Shown: one piece after another, positions 35,076 to 47,674 of the stretch
Position numbering within the stretch: the stretch's first letter is position 1
Layout of the letters: each line of letters starts with the position of its first letter
Assembly: GCF_000226095.1 (NCBI RefSeq)
Contig: NC_016476.1
Span: 1,364,001-1,428,000, forward strand
Direction of reading: 5' to 3'
DNA length: 64,000 bases
DNA from: Thermothelomyces thermophilus ATCC 42464
Lineage: Eukaryota > Ascomycota > Sordariomycetes > Sordariales > Chaetomiaceae
Program-made: the position numbers and the translations under genes
Notes under the pieces: model-generated
The model's input: the letters and a program-made list of their open reading frames with translations, nothing else
Told to the model about the DNA's origin: nothing
The model's database searches: none

Positions 35076-38000
35076 TCATTCCTTACTGTATACCTCCGAC
35101 TCCTCGCACTCCATCCGATGCTTCGCCCAATCTCTCTTCTGGCACTGAGCAGAACAATACAGCACCTCCAAGCACCGCAAGCATTTCTTCAACTTGACCC
35201 CTTCCTCGGTTTCCGCCTTCCCACAATTCCGGCACCGCTTGACCGCAAGCTTCCTCCCCGTCATCTCCTCCGCCACCTCCTTGGCCAAGCCCGGCTCGAT
35301 CAGCTCCTCCACCAGGGCCGACGCGTACAGCGGGCTGATGGCAACCCGCGTAGCATACTTGGCCGCCGTCTCCCACTCCGGCAGCGAGACGAACGTGTCG
35401 GGCAACTTGCCCTGCCCGCACTTGCACAGCACCTGGTCCCCGTCCGCCAGACTGACCGGCACCCTCCCTTTCTCGTAGTACTCGCACCCGGCCTCCCCGT
35501 TATGGCTCCACGTCCGACACCTCTCCGCCAGCGCCGGCAGGGCCCTCTTCCACAACGCCAGCTCCTCCTCCCCGACCGTTAGCGTGCAGCACTCCAGCGT
35601 TCTCAGCAGGATCAGGAACTCGGCCAGCTCGCCGGACGCGATCAGCTTCTTCGTGAACGGGAGCACCGCCGCGTCCAGCACCACGCCGCCGTGCGCGCCG
35701 TCCAGGCGGATCGCGCTGACGAAGAGCAGCATGTGGATCCCCTCGCTGCCGCGGGTCAGCGCGAAGAGACCCGTCTCGCCGCCCTGGAGGCCCGAGGACA
35801 GCATGAAGATGGTGAAGAGGGACTCCTTGAAGTCGAGGCGCGCCGACGAGACCGCCTTTCTCGACGAGGCCGAAGCTTGCGCCTCGCGCAGGCGGCGCTC
35901 GCGGGTGGAGAACATGAGGGACGTGAGGGTCGTCATGAAGCGGATGCGGCCCTTGTCGGACAAGGAGAGGATCGGGAGAGCATCGAGGTTGATATGGGGG
36001 ATGTTGACCGTGGAGGGAGGCTGCTGCGGGCTCGGGTTGTTGATGGCGTGTAGAAGGTAGGTTTCGAGAATTGCCGGGTGGGCGGAGGGTTCCGCCAACG
36101 GCGCGGTGATCTCGATGTAGCACGACTTGCGCGCGATCCGGCTTTTGCTCCCATCTTGGAGCACGGGGGCCGGGAACGTCAGGGGAATCCTGAGAAGGTC
36201 CCTTTTGGGGGGAACGAAGATGATATCGATCGTAAAGGGAGAAACCTGCTTGAGTCTGAGAGGTATCTTGTCGGACAGCATCTGTCGGGCGTCGGCCGAG
36301 GTGATGTTGAGCCGGCCCGTGATGGAGACGATGTCGCCTGAAGGACCGAAATCCGCTGTCAGGCTGGTTTCCGGGGGCGATATGTCCTGCGCCGAACCTG
36401 TGGAATCCCTTATGCTGCGCAGCATGCCCTCTGTGATACCGCGGCCGACCTTGCCCGGCTGGTATTTTGTGATAAAGACGTGTTCCTCATCATGTAAGGG
36501 CGCCTCGTGAGCCCAACCAGCGAGTTCAGTGTCATTCCCAAGAATTGTGCGGTCATAAGCCAGACGTAGGGAACTGAAGCATATCGTTGCCGGGCTATAC
36601 CTTGCTCTCACGTACTCGGTAGGGACATGGTACGAAATCACCATGGGTGATGTCCCGTTCCAGCCGGCTTCATCTTCCCGCACGTAGATGGTGAAATCAT
36701 CCTGGTCAGGCGAACCTCGTTTCTCCACCGTGCCAAACGAGAAATGAGTTTCATGATAGAGGCTGTCTTCGTCAGCTGTCGGAGAAGCATCAGGTGTATG
36801 GAAGCGTAAGCGGCCGATGATCTCAATAGGTGAGCCTCGCCCTGGCCCAGCTTGGGCCGGAAAACGTATCAGACGCTTCCAGAGCTCTGGAGGCACGACC
36901 ATGGTTATGGCAAGGGTGTCAAGGATGGTAGACCACTTTCTGAAAGCTGGCACTGTTGTGCTCTCGGCTTCTGCTATAGCGAAGCCGCTGGAAAGCTGGT
37001 AGTTCAAGGTGGGCGAGTGCATCGTGAGGGCACCCAACAGACGTAGTGCGGTGTCTTTCGTGCTGGCATCGTTCTTGATACGCAGCAGAAAGTTGTCCCA
37101 CACCTGCGCCGAGTCGACACCCGCCCTGTCGCAAATGGAATGCATCAAAGCGGCGATGGCTATTGGCTCGTGGGGTAAGACAGGTATGTCCTCGGAGACT
37201 GGTATCTTCGAGAGCGTGGTGCTGTAGACACCGAAGAGCAGGTTCACCAAGTCGAGAACCTCGGCGTGGAGTGAGGGAAGCGAGGGGCATCCAACCATGT
37301 GCTTGCTTTGCCTCCATGCAGTCCTGGACCACAAGACTGCATCTTTGGTTTCTGGCGTTTCTTGGTCTCCAGCCCAAGCTGTCAGGACCTGATCGGCCGT
37401 CGACACTGCCTTGGCATTGGTCCAGTACTCTGCCGGCACCAGCCCTAATAAGAGGGAAATGGTTGTTGAGTGGCCATGGAGCAACTCCTCAAAGTTGCCC
37501 GGGTTATTCATGTGATGGCGGCAAGCCGTGTAGAGCGTCGAAGAAGCCGTGTCCTTCAGAAGAGGTCCAGCGGAGACCAACAGATCCAGAATACTGACGT
37601 GACGGGAGAACGCGGAGGCGTCGACGGCGTCGAACCGCCTAGGCGCGGAGCCGTTGACACCGTACTCGGAGTCGGCTAGTCTCAGCACGTCAAACCCATG
37701 CTTCCCACGATAGTGGTGCGCGCAAGTCTCGCCTGTCTTTGAGTTGTATCTAAGAGTGTAGCAGAAGGCAAAACACTCAGACGCAGTAAAGCGAACGGTC
37801 GTCCTTGGGGCAGCCTCAACAAATGCCTCGGCCCAGTTTCTGAACTGTAGGAATGCCATCTCAAAGAGTCTATGCCGGTCCTGCAAAGAACCCGAATCTT
37901 GTTGCTCGAGATAAAGCGGCGACAGCTCGGTGAGTTCGGCTTGAGCTACCGCGAGGTGGAAGCCGAGAAGGGGATTGGTTGGGTACTTGAGCTCGGAGAG

Positions 38001-38808
38001 TGTCGTAAGGGGCACAGCAAAGATAGGATTTGGGATCTCTTGCGAAGCCGTGCGAGGGTTGCCGGAGACACCGAGTTCCCAGTGTTCCTCAGTGAGAGAC
38101 AGTAAGTCGTTTGCCATCTGCATGGCTAAAGGGGCACAAGATCGCGAGACGCTCTGCCTAGTCGCCTGCCTGGCATGACTTTGTTTCGTTTTCGCGTCGC
38201 GCAGGCGGTCCCGAAACAGTGCCCAGCGGTCCCGGTCGGCACCTGGATCTCGCCAACGGGCCTGCTGCGCATATTTGGCCCAAATGTCGTGAACGAGCAA
38301 CAGCGTTTTCTCGTCGCAGAACCGCAGGGTAGTGCCGTATGGACTCGCTTGCCAAGTTTGTAGACTCTGCGAGAGCTCATACAGCTTCTTGGCCTGGTTC
38401 TCAACTAGGAGAACATCGTGATTTTCAAGATACAAGTCGTAGTAGATGTGCCAGGTTTGGCGCAAGGAGACAGCCTCCTCATTATCGAGAAGGATGGTGA
38501 GCAACAGGACATTCCGTGCTGTGTTGTGTTACAAAGGTATTGTTAGTTGCCATCTGAGAAAGGACACAGAGAGACGCAGCCTTACCGATTACATATTCAT
38601 CGACGTCGCAAGCAGTGAAGTCAAGCTTGCGTTCAGGAAGGCCGCGCTCAACGAATATGGTGTAGAGGATATTACGAACATCGCCGCAACCAAGGAGGAG
38701 GATGTCCGCATCAACTTCCTTAGGCAGATCCTCGGTGAGGCTAACTGCTGGGTCGAAGCTGCCGACGTGGAGCGGAGTGGCCGTCTCGATAAATCGCGGG
38801 GTATGCAT
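35076..38808 (-). CDS. DUF4470 and MYND zinc-finger protein
   Basis: Exon 1 is 38808-38586 and exon 2 is 38518-35076, with a 67-bp intron (GTAAGG...ACAG), giving 1221 residues. An in-frame ATG at 38859 would add 17, but M-H-T-P-R-F matches the usual start of this family. The N-terminus has the DUF4470 signature D-I-L-L-L-G-C-G-D-V-R-N-I-L, then R-K-L-D-F-T-A-C-D-V-D-E and, across the splice, V-I-A-R-N-V-L-L-L-T. The long middle has no motif I know. The C-terminus is a MYND finger: C-R-N-C-G-K, C-L-R-C, Y-C-S-A-Q-C-Q-K-R-D-W and H-R-M-E-C. MYND fingers bind proline-rich peptides. The family is common in Pezizomycotina and its biochemical role is not established. Confidence 0.9.
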
Positions 38809-39610
38809 CTTGGGCTCTTTTTTGAGACATCTACGGGGTGAAGATGGCGCCTTGACCACCGGCTGAGGGAATTCGCGGCTGGTGGGGTTGGTTAGGGAGA
38901 TTTTTTTTTGATTCTTCTGAAACGGGTAGTTAAGATAGGTTGTTTGTTTAAATGAATCTGACCTGTGCCGGGTTGCATGACCTTACAGATGGCGAAGGCA
39001 AAATAGTCTCACCGTGTGATCGCAGAGATTGCACAGTATTTTGTACTGTATGCCTATAGCCACCAATGCTTGCTCACCGTGTTCACATTAGCAAACACAT
39101 CATTATTCAGAACAGTAAATGGATATCAGAGACACCACATCAATTTTGATTGATTTTTCCAACAAAAACCAAATCCTAGAACATTCCCAGTTCCTGGGTG
39201 CCAGTCATCCCGAGCTCATCACAGCCCACCCTTTGACGAAACCCGAAACAGGTAAGCACCTAACAAAATAAACAATCCAAGAAGCCCGGTGTCGCCGCCA
39301 TCCAGGCACGTGTAGTGGTATCCCCTCCCCCTAGCCAACACCAACAGAAACTCCCACCCTTTAATTGTACAATCCTACACACCTTCGAAAGGAAAACCTC
39401 AAATCCAATACAAATATCCCCTTTTACAGCCTCGCCAGACACGAGGCTCTGGCCATCGTCAAATAAGCCATGAGCTGTTCAGAGCGAGTCGCCCCCGGCA
39501 AAAAGAAAACAACGAGAAACCAACCATCTATACCACCACCTGACATGGAAGAAAAAAAGACATAAAAAAACAAAAGAATGAAGATGTACAAGCGAAATCA
39601 TGACAGCCGG
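38809..39610. other. Spacer between two minus-strand genes
   Basis: It holds the MYND gene promoter and the zinc-finger gene's 3' UTR. No further gene seen. Confidence 0.5.
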
Positions 39611-42473
39611 TCAAGTCGTCCCGAAAAACACATCCTCCCCACTCGTAAACATACTCACTGGATCGAATCCCTCGTCCTCAAACTTCAACCCCTCGAACCC
39701 CAGCTTCTCAAACTTCAACCCAGCACCGCCCGCCGCACCGCCGCCGGCCCCGTCCAGCGGTACCAGACCGTCTGCCCCGTGATTGCGGGAATGATGAGGA
39801 TGGAAGCCCAACAGCATGTCGTGCTGGGCCTCCAGCGCCGCTAGCCCGTGGTGGTAGCCGCCGCCCAGGCCGCCGATGCTAATATCCGAGAGGTCAGCGT
39901 CCGCAGCGTTGTTGCGGTTCGCGCTGGTGGTCGTGGCGGCGGTGCTGCTGCTGTGGTTGCTGCTGCTGCTGTTGTGGGTCACGTCATCATTGAGATCGTC
40001 GAAGAAGGGGGTGCTGCATGAGGCCAGCAGGGGTGGCGGCGAGCGCGGGGAGGACAGGTCTGGCGGTGTGGTGGTCGCGTGGCTGTAGTGGCTGGAGACG
40101 GATTTCGCCGGGGACGGCGGGTTCTGAATGTCGCCGTCTGCTCCGGCCTGGCTTCTATCCGAAGTCACTGGGTTGGATGGATGGTGGTGGTAAGAAGAAG
40201 CGTGAGAGGCGTGGCTGTAGCTGCTCATCGCTGAGGGCGAGAGGGCACGCTGGAAGACTTCGGCCATGGTCGTAGTGGTGGTGGTGGTGGAGGCGCTGCC
40301 ACTGCTAGCGGGCATTGGAGCGGTTGAGACGGCCAAGGTGCTCGGGTTCATAGTGGCAGTCGACATGGGATTAGATAACGAGGCAATGGAAGAGGATAGG
40401 ATATCCTGAAACTTGTCATCGTCGAGCAGGCCGTCAAACTCGTTGTTGGGGGAATTGGCTCCCGAGATGTCGGAGTAGCCGGACTGACTCGAAGCCGAAT
40501 TGGCCGATGTCAGCTTATTTTTTCGCCGCGTACGCTCCGCCTTGTCCCGCCGCTCGTCCATGTCCGGCCGAATCTTCTTCGGCCGACCGCGTTTTACGAC
40601 CTTGCGTACGACGCCGTCAAACGCGCCAATGCACATCCCTCGTTGTCGATGTCGTGTGAGGGCATCGTGGCGAGCAAAACTGTTCCCGCACTCGCAAGGA
40701 TAGGGCTTGATGCCGGTGTGGATTTTGGCGTGGCGTTTGAGATCGTGCTGGCGGACGAAGCATTTCTTGCACGTCGGGCATTGATATTGCCTGTCGTTCA
40801 AGTGTGTTTGTACATGGCTCTTGATATTTTCCTTGCGACCGAAAATTTTGTTGCAGCCCTCGTAGAGACAACGCCACTTGCCGTCCGACGGGTCCGGCCC
40901 TTGGATATATGCGGCAATGTCCTCAAGTGTGACGCCCGTTTCCGTTCTGGTCTCTTCGATGTTGATGTCTGCGATGCTGGCGGCGCTCGTTATGGAGGCA
41001 ATAGATTCTGTCCGGCGATGCGGCGACCCGCGACGAGATGTGCTCTTGCTTACGGGTGCTGGTGGTCCAAGCCGCGGGATCGGATTCTGGGCGTCAGTAC
41101 CGAGGGACGGGAACTCAGGCCTCCCTCCTGAATCGTTGTCGGCTTTTGGGAATGGAAACATGGAAGGCGCGTTTGTTGGGCTGGCGGGCATGCCGGAAAA
41201 CTCGCGCTCGATCTTTTTGAACTCGGCGCTTATATTCCGCATGTTCATGAAGTCGGGGGTGCGGAGTCCCTGAGCCGTCAGCGCCATCGGGATGGAGTTT
41301 GTACGCGGCGGTGTTTGCGCCATGGCTTCTGCTTGCTGCCGCAGATCCTGAAAGATGCCGGAATTGCGGTTGTTTTTTGTGGCTCTGATGGGTTTAAGGG
41401 TTTCTTCCATCGACTCATCATAGCCTTCTGTAAACCTGTTTGGCGGCTGCAGAGGTGCTGGCTCCTGCTTGAGTGATCCCTCCGTTGGCGTTTGCGGGAA
41501 ACAATCTATGATCTTTTATTAGCATGGCTCAAGGGGCGCGGTAGACCCGAAATACCCCGTACGTACCGTTTGTCAGCTGGCTGCTCGGGGTGCAGGGCCT
41601 TTCCGCAGCCCCGAAATCGCCGCCCATTGCCTCAAGGTTGGCAATTCTGTCCATGAGCCCGTTACTGATTCGCCGCGACGAGCGCCGTGAATGCGTGCTC
41701 GCGGTCTCCGATTCCGATCCCCAACCCTGATCTGGGCCGCCTGGGCTTGATTCCGGGAAGGCGATGAAACTGGGCGTGGATAGGGCGGTGTCCGAATTGA
41801 AGAAGTTAAAATCTGTCGCCGGCTCTATGCCATCACTGCTGAGCCGGCTGACCGGGCGGTCGAAAAAGCCAGCAGGTGTTGAGTAGGGATCAAACGGAAG
41901 CCCCGAAAAGTCGGCAAACTGTGGACAATCCGACACTGCGTCGGTAAACCGGCGGCTTTGTGGGGTGACTTGTGGCGAGATCAAGAAGTTGTCGCCGGCA
42001 TCTTGTTCGATAAATGGAGAGCGGTCGATACTCGAACGCGGCGTGCGTTGCGGAGTCCTCGCCGGTTCTGGATCAGTCGCCGGCATGCTTATTGGATTAT
42101 ACTCCTGCGGCACACTGGTGTCCGGTGGTGGTGCGGGAGCGAGTCGTTGCCCTCTCGTGTCCAAGCTGAGACCGCGCCGGTGGGAAATGGGGCGGCGTTG
42201 CTGAATGTTGGGCAGTGGCGCAATTTTGACCGTGTCAAATGCCGACGGCGTTGAGTTTTGTCGCCGGTGTTGGCGTTGGCGTGCATGAAGGCCGCTCATC
42301 TTGGGCGGGTTGAGCAACATTCGATCATGCAGAGTCGGGTCTAGTGAGCTTGGATCTTTTCGTTGATGCCAGGACTGGCGCAATTCGAGGGCGCCAGCTG
42401 CTATGTTTATAGCTGGAGCGCTTCCCGTGTTAGTCTGCCTTTCCTTCAGCCTTTTCATCCCGGGATCTGGCAT
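39611..42473 (-). CDS. C2H2 transcription factor, Swi5/Ace2 type
   Basis: Exon 1 is 42473-41567 and exon 2 is 41505-39611, with a 61-bp intron (GTACGT...ATAG), giving 933 residues. The N-terminal 450 residues are disordered, with many Ser/Thr-Pro sites (possible CDK sites). Three zinc fingers follow: C-L-Y-E-G-C-N-K-I-F-G-R-K-E-N-I-K-S-H with H-L-N-D-R, then C-P-T-C-K-K-C-F-V-R-Q-H-D-L-K-R-H-A-K-I-H, then C-E-C-G-N-S-F-A-R-H-D-A-L-T-R-H-R-Q-R-G-M-C. The last has the unusual C-x-C and final Cys typical of Swi5/Ace2. Next comes a basic block, G-R-P-K-K-I-R-P. The C-terminus is rich in Ser, Thr, His and Gly. Swi5/Ace2 factors drive late-mitotic and cell-separation genes in yeast and affect conidiation and pigmentation in Aspergillus; the role here is inferred. 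Confidence 0.92.
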
Positions 42474-44741
42474 CGCTCACGAAATACAAGCCAGGTGGAC
42501 GAGAGGCAGCGCCAGGCTCTCGTGTCAACTGGAGGAGGGATTTGAGATGCCCTTCTAAGTACCAAAAAAAGGGTCTTTTTGGCTCGGCGGTGCTGGGTTG
42601 CGACTGGCTCGTGGGCAGCCCTCCCAGATGTTAGAGGTTGTGTGTTTGGGAGAAGAGAGAGGGCTCGTGGCCTCGGCAGTACCAAAAGGTGGTGAGAGTG
42701 ACTTGAGGTTGAACAGAAAGGTACCAGCGGGTGGTTGTGGCGGAAGTATGGAGAATTGGGGTACTTGTGATCCCAGGATGCTGAAGAACCGCGAACGAAC
42801 CCTGATCGTTGCAGCCCACTTTTGTTTACCGGCGCTGTCGCAACTCGTTGCTGGGGGCAACACCGCAGGCTGACCGACGGATCGCCCGCTAAAAACCATC
42901 GGCGCTAGGCACCGAGAGTGGGTCCATGCCTATGCAAGGTCGCGCAAGACGTCATTCCACAATCGGTGGCTGAATGTGCCCTTGCCTTCCTTGTTCTTGT
43001 CTCATCGGGTACCTTTGGCAGCCTGCCTCGGCTGACGTTTCAATAATCATCAGATCGGCAACCTGGACTCGGAAGTTTTTTTTGTCTTGGTAAATTTTTT
43101 TCTCTGCTCTGCCGCGCAGGTCTCTTCGTCCACTCGTTTGTTTCAGCATCCCGGACAATATGGCCCCGACCCTGAACCAATCGTCAAATCGGCCTCAGCG
43201 GTTTGCAGGTCGCCATTCCGGCCAATCAAAAGGAAGTAAAGCATGACAACAGAAAAGAGAAAGGAGAACAAAACGGAAACCTTGATTACGTAGTATGCTA
43301 TCGCGTTTTGATCCGTCGTTTTCCTAAGAGAGTACGAGAAATTGTTCGGACTTTTGATTCTCGCTCGTGTCCTTGAACGCAGCAACTGCAAGCAGGGAAG
43401 ATGCAATGAGTGGTGCCATGCGGCACCTGTTCTTTCCCCGTCGGCCAACCTGATCCCGGCTTGTCCTGTAACTAATATTACGGCTAATCATATGGTTTTC
43501 ACCAAGTAGTTTGTGTGTCTTGGTTGTTGTCAATTCTGATTTTGCGAAGAACAGAAAGTTGTTAGCACTCATTGGGGCAGTCTGAACTGGTGCCCAGGGC
43601 AGGCATAGGCGCCAAGGTTGGCGGATGTGTTGAGACCGGAACCACGAGAAAGATAAGATGCCACTGGCAGAATTGATAATGCCGTCAGCATTCCTTGTTT
43701 TGAGGTTCCAGAAGAAGACTTCTACTTCTGGCTCTGCGAGGAATTAGCTGCTCAATCATTGAAAAGCCTTGGGTTCAAGGACGTTTTCCCAAGGGCAACA
43801 GTGTGATACCCGATGGGTACACAGACTATTTAGAACATCAGTCGAGTGTGCCCGGAACGGCGATGGGGCATGTGGAGTTTCTTTGCTGCGGTCTGCCGGC
43901 AGTATTCCGCACTGCAACTTACTGCAACTCACCAACCTATTCATGCTTGCCTTCTGAGATGGGCACGAACCTTCTACGAAAAGTACGCCAGAACGCAACC
44001 GACCGACTAGGGTTACACCACGCAAGCCCACCTTGTTGAAGAGGTTGTGCTGCTAGGACAGCCGCCTCTAAACTACTGCAGATAGGGTTCAGCAGCAAAG
44101 GAATTATCTCTGATGATGGTTAATTAGGGGTTCGTGAATTGGAGTTCGGTGTAAGAGGGGGATCAACGGAGATGACGCCCTCACATTCCAGGAGAGCAGA
44201 TAATTACCACCTTCCTGGTAGGACAGAGCCTGAAAAACGGCAGAGTGTTTCCTGAGGAGAGAAAATATGACCATGCTCCTCAATGTTGCCAAGCACGCGC
44301 GTGATTGGCAGCCTGATAATCGCAATAGCACGAGAGCTGCTCGCTGTCCGTGTTTGGAACGCATGCGAAATATTAGTTATTGAATTCTCCAAGCCACTCT
44401 TCAGTACCTCAAGGTCACGTTATTTGAAGTTGCGGCTGCCGCCGGACTTAACGTAGGGGAAGCCCGCAGCTTGGCCGGCCCTTCCCCTTGACACTCCGAA
44501 AAGCCCGGACTCCCGAGCTGACGTAGACTTGTCCGACGCTCTTTCCGTAGCCCGAACACGCGCGCGGATGGCAAGACTGCTGAAATATAACGCTGCAACT
44601 TTTGGGTTTCTTTCTTTCAACTTCATTCTGAGATGCATCTGCACTTATCCTTGCGCAACTGACGCTGGCATCCATCCTCTCGTAACTCGCCCGCAATCAA
44701 CGCTCGACGTTCTGCTGACAAGTCTCCTGTATTGCGCCAAC
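42474..44741. other. Long intergenic region between divergent genes
   Basis: About 2.3 kb upstream of both the zinc-finger gene (minus) and the SDR gene (plus). Long promoters are usual for regulators. No convincing gene. The frame open at 44529 in phase with the SDR lacks a family-like start and is taken as 5' UTR. Confidence 0.5.
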
Positions 44742-45602
44742 ATGATCGCCGTTCCTACCGCTAGCCTCAAAGGCAAGGTTGCCCTGATTACCGGCGCTGG
44801 CCGGGGCATTGGGAGGGGCGTCGCCCTCGAGCTCGCTCGCCGAGGTGCATCTGTGGTGGTCAACTACGTCTCCTCTGCTGGAGCAGCCCAAGAAGTTGTC
44901 AAGGAGATCTTGTCATACAACAACGGTGCCCGTGCCGTTGCCATCCAGGCCGATGTGTCCAAGGTGTCCGAGATTGAGCGGCTCTTCGCCGAGGCCAAGC
45001 GCGCCTTTGGGCGCCTAGACATTGTCATGTCCAACAGCGGCACCGAGTCGTGGGACAAGATCGAAGATGTGACTGAGGAAAAGTACGACTATGTCTTCAA
45101 CCTCAACGCGCGCGCGCAATTCTTTGTCGGCCAGGCCGCCTTCAAGAACCTCGAGCAGAACGGCCGGCTCATCCTCATGACGAGCATCGCTGCCGGGCTG
45201 ATGGGCGTCAAGAATCACGTGCTGTACAATAGCAGCAAGATGGCCGTCATCGGCATGGTTAAGGCGTTCGCGACCGACTTCGGCGTCAAGGGGATCACGG
45301 TCAACGGGGTTGCGCCGGGCGGTATCAAGAGCGACATGTTTACGCAGAACGCGTGGCATTACATTCCCGGTGGCACGCCGGATCTCCCGGCGGCCAAGAT
45401 TGAGCAGATGATGGCAGAGAACTGCCCGCTAGGCCGTTGTGCGGAGCCCGAGGATGTCGCCCGGGTGGTAGCCTTCCTCTCGAGCGAGGATGCCGGCTGG
45501 GTAAATGGTCCGTTTTTTGTACCATGCAGTGTTGTGCTCAAGCGTAGCGCTGACAGTTTCACAGGCCAGATCATCACCATTTCGGGCGGCTCTTCTCAAT
45601 AA
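44742..45602 (+). CDS. Short-chain reductase, polyhydroxynaphthalene/versicolorin reductase-like
   Basis: Exons 44742-45507 and 45565-45602 give 267 residues. The start M-I-A-V-P-T-A-S-L-K-G-K-V-A matches family N-termini; an upstream in-frame ATG at 44529 would add an unlikely 71 residues. Features: the cofactor motif T-G-A-G-R-G-I-G, an N-Y-V-S-S region after the second strand as in NADP(H) users, S-N-S-G-T-E, the catalytic Ser in T-S-I-A-A-G, Tyr and Lys in Y-N-S-S-K, and A-P-G-G-I-K-S-D-M-F. The N-A-W-H-Y-I-P-G-G stretch is typical of tetra/trihydroxynaphthalene reductases of DHN-melanin synthesis and related polyketide reductases. The 57-bp intron splits N-G|Q-I-I-T-I-S-G-G near the C-terminus. 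The exact substrate cannot be told. Confidence 0.9.
   Translation: MIAVPTASLKGKVALITGAGRGIGRGVALELARRGASVVVNYVSSAGAAQEVVKEILSYNNGARAVAIQADVSKVSEIERLFAEAKRAFGRLDIVMSNSGTESWDKIEDVTEEKYDYVFNLNARAQFFVGQAAFKNLEQNGRLILMTSIAAGLMGVKNHVLYNSSKMAVIGMVKAFATDFGVKGITVNGVAPGGIKSDMFTQNAWHYIPGGTPDLPAAKIEQMMAENCPLGRCAEPEDVARVVAFLSSEDAGWVNGPFFVPCSVVLKRSADSFTGQIITISGGSSQ
45508..45564 (+). other. In-frame 57-bp intron of the SDR gene
   Basis: Donor GTCCGT, acceptor ACAG. Its length is a multiple of three and it contains no stop, so an unspliced message would add 19 residues near the C-terminus. Removing it restores the conserved W-V-N-G-Q-I-I-T-I-S-G-G. Confidence 0.8.
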
Positions 45603-46687
45603 GCATACTATCGCTAAGACATTGAGTCTAGTGTACTTACGAGTTTGGCTCTCAGGAGTGGGCTAGAAAACGTCGACGAGCAGGTAGACAAGAAGGAGAA
45701 CTCACGCAGAAATAATATTGTCTCTCGAGAGGCGGTTGACTTCGAGAGACGGATTACTATTTGATGCCCCTCGAGGCAAAACGAACAATAATCATTACAA
45801 TAGCTACGCTGGGTGCTTAGTGCACCCTTCCTCGATGATGCTTATTGACGTCGTAGCTCCCCACGGCCAGTTTGGGCAAGTATCTTAGATATGTAATGAT
45901 ATAATTATCCCTTAATTAATTCTGCCGTATTGATCGTAGCATTGATTTTTTAGCCATGCCATTCAGTCTTTTCTTTGCTTTCATCTCAGTCACTACTCGG
46001 ATCCAATCCCACCATACCGTCCCAAGAAGGTGCCGAGGGTGGTCGGCAATTGTGAAATTGCAAACCATCTTCATGATTCAACTCATCAATCGTCTTGTTT
46101 CTTTGATAGGTAATTAACATAAGGCAACCAAGACTACGTACCTCTGCCATTAACTTACAAATCTTTGTTCCTGAAACTGCACTGTTCAAGTCTCAACATC
46201 CTGCACTTTTCGTGTGTGACTGTTTCGTGTGTGACTCTCTCGTCAACCGTGTTTCCAGAGTTCCTCAAGATAGGTGCCTTATGCTCGGATGAAACACAGC
46301 GCGCCCGTTTAATCATGGCTTTCGTCCAAAGGGTGTCTGTCAATTGTCAGGCCGCGCATCGCGCTTTGTTATTGACCATATTGAAGAACAAAGGCAGAAC
46401 GCGTCACCCTTCTCAGATATGGACCAGCGTAAGACTTCGATTCTGTAATTCTCAAGTTGATAATTCTCTTCACAACTACAATGATCTTCATTTTATCATT
46501 CTCCATCAACCAACACTTGTCCCAGAACTCAGGGTTGAAGATAATAATACTCAACCAACACCCTGCTCAATTGATTTAGCATCGAAAGACTGTCGGCCGT
46601 CCATCGCTTTCCTAGAGTCTCCTCAATATTTGACAGAGTCACGGATTGTTTCAACAGGACAGCTCATCTTTCTTTTACCATTCGGCC
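45603..46687. other. Intergenic region / 5' leader
   Basis: AT-rich at 45700-46200. The plus-strand frame at 46165-46725 shows no domain and is probably the leader of the next gene. Confidence 0.45.
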
Positions 46688-47637
46688 ATGAGCCACGTAA
46701 ACGGCCAAGGTTCTCCCGACCCTAGGAATGCTCCAGCTTTTCCGGCCAGATCCAGGCAGGCTGGCCTAGCAGTGGAGGATGATAAGAAGAGGGCCCTTCG
46801 GGAGAGGGTAGAGGTCCTCGAGGCGCAAGATCTGGATCAACTGGAACGCGACCTCAAAGGCTTCTCAGACGCCTTCAATCGGCGACTGCAGGCCCTTGTC
46901 AACGAGAACCGGCCGGTCAATCCTCGATCAGCCGAACCTCAATCTCAGTTGACGGATCACAATAGCCCCTTTGGCAGCGAGGTAATTACGCAGCCGAGAA
47001 GATGCAGCGCTCACTTTTGTGTCGCGGCTCCGACAAATCTCCCTATGCGTCTTGAAGGATGACAGGCGTGGGGTTCATTGCCAGCACAGAATTATTGCTA
47101 CTTGACGCTAACAGCTTCTGGTTTAGACAGCCAAAGAGTCAAGGAACCAAAACCTCCCGGGCCCCTCGGCGAGAGAGACGCCCCCGCCGATTACTCCCAC
47201 TCGCAGGGCATTCTTGCCTAGGCAACAGCAGCAACCCGTTATCCTCGCCCTTGCCGTTCCCACCGTGGTCCCGGCTCATCCAGCACAACCCGCCGCGCTC
47301 ATGAGGCCCCCGCCGATGCCACACTCCGCCTTGGCTCCCCCGGTCATCACCGCCGCCGCCGCCGCTCATCATCCCACAACCCGACATCCCAGACATCTTC
47401 CGAGCCATCCCGCCGGCCGCGGCGGTGGTGCTCTGATCCCATATTCATTCATGCCTCCGACTCAGGGGGCGGGCGGCAGTCGCGCAGTTAGCATTATTAA
47501 TAGCGGAAACGGAAACGGAAACCACACCCTCCCTACCCTCGCCAACCCAGCCGCGCGTGCGCCGGCGCCCGGGCCGAGGATTCGGGGGAACGCGCGCGGA
47601 GTCCCCGGCGCCCAGACACGGGAAGGCGCGGCGCAAG

Positions 47638-47674
<37 letters not shown>

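Noticed and set aside
46165-46687. Plus-strand open frame before the low-complexity gene
   Set aside because: No motif, AT-rich composition, and it overlaps the better-supported start at 46688. Best read as a leader.
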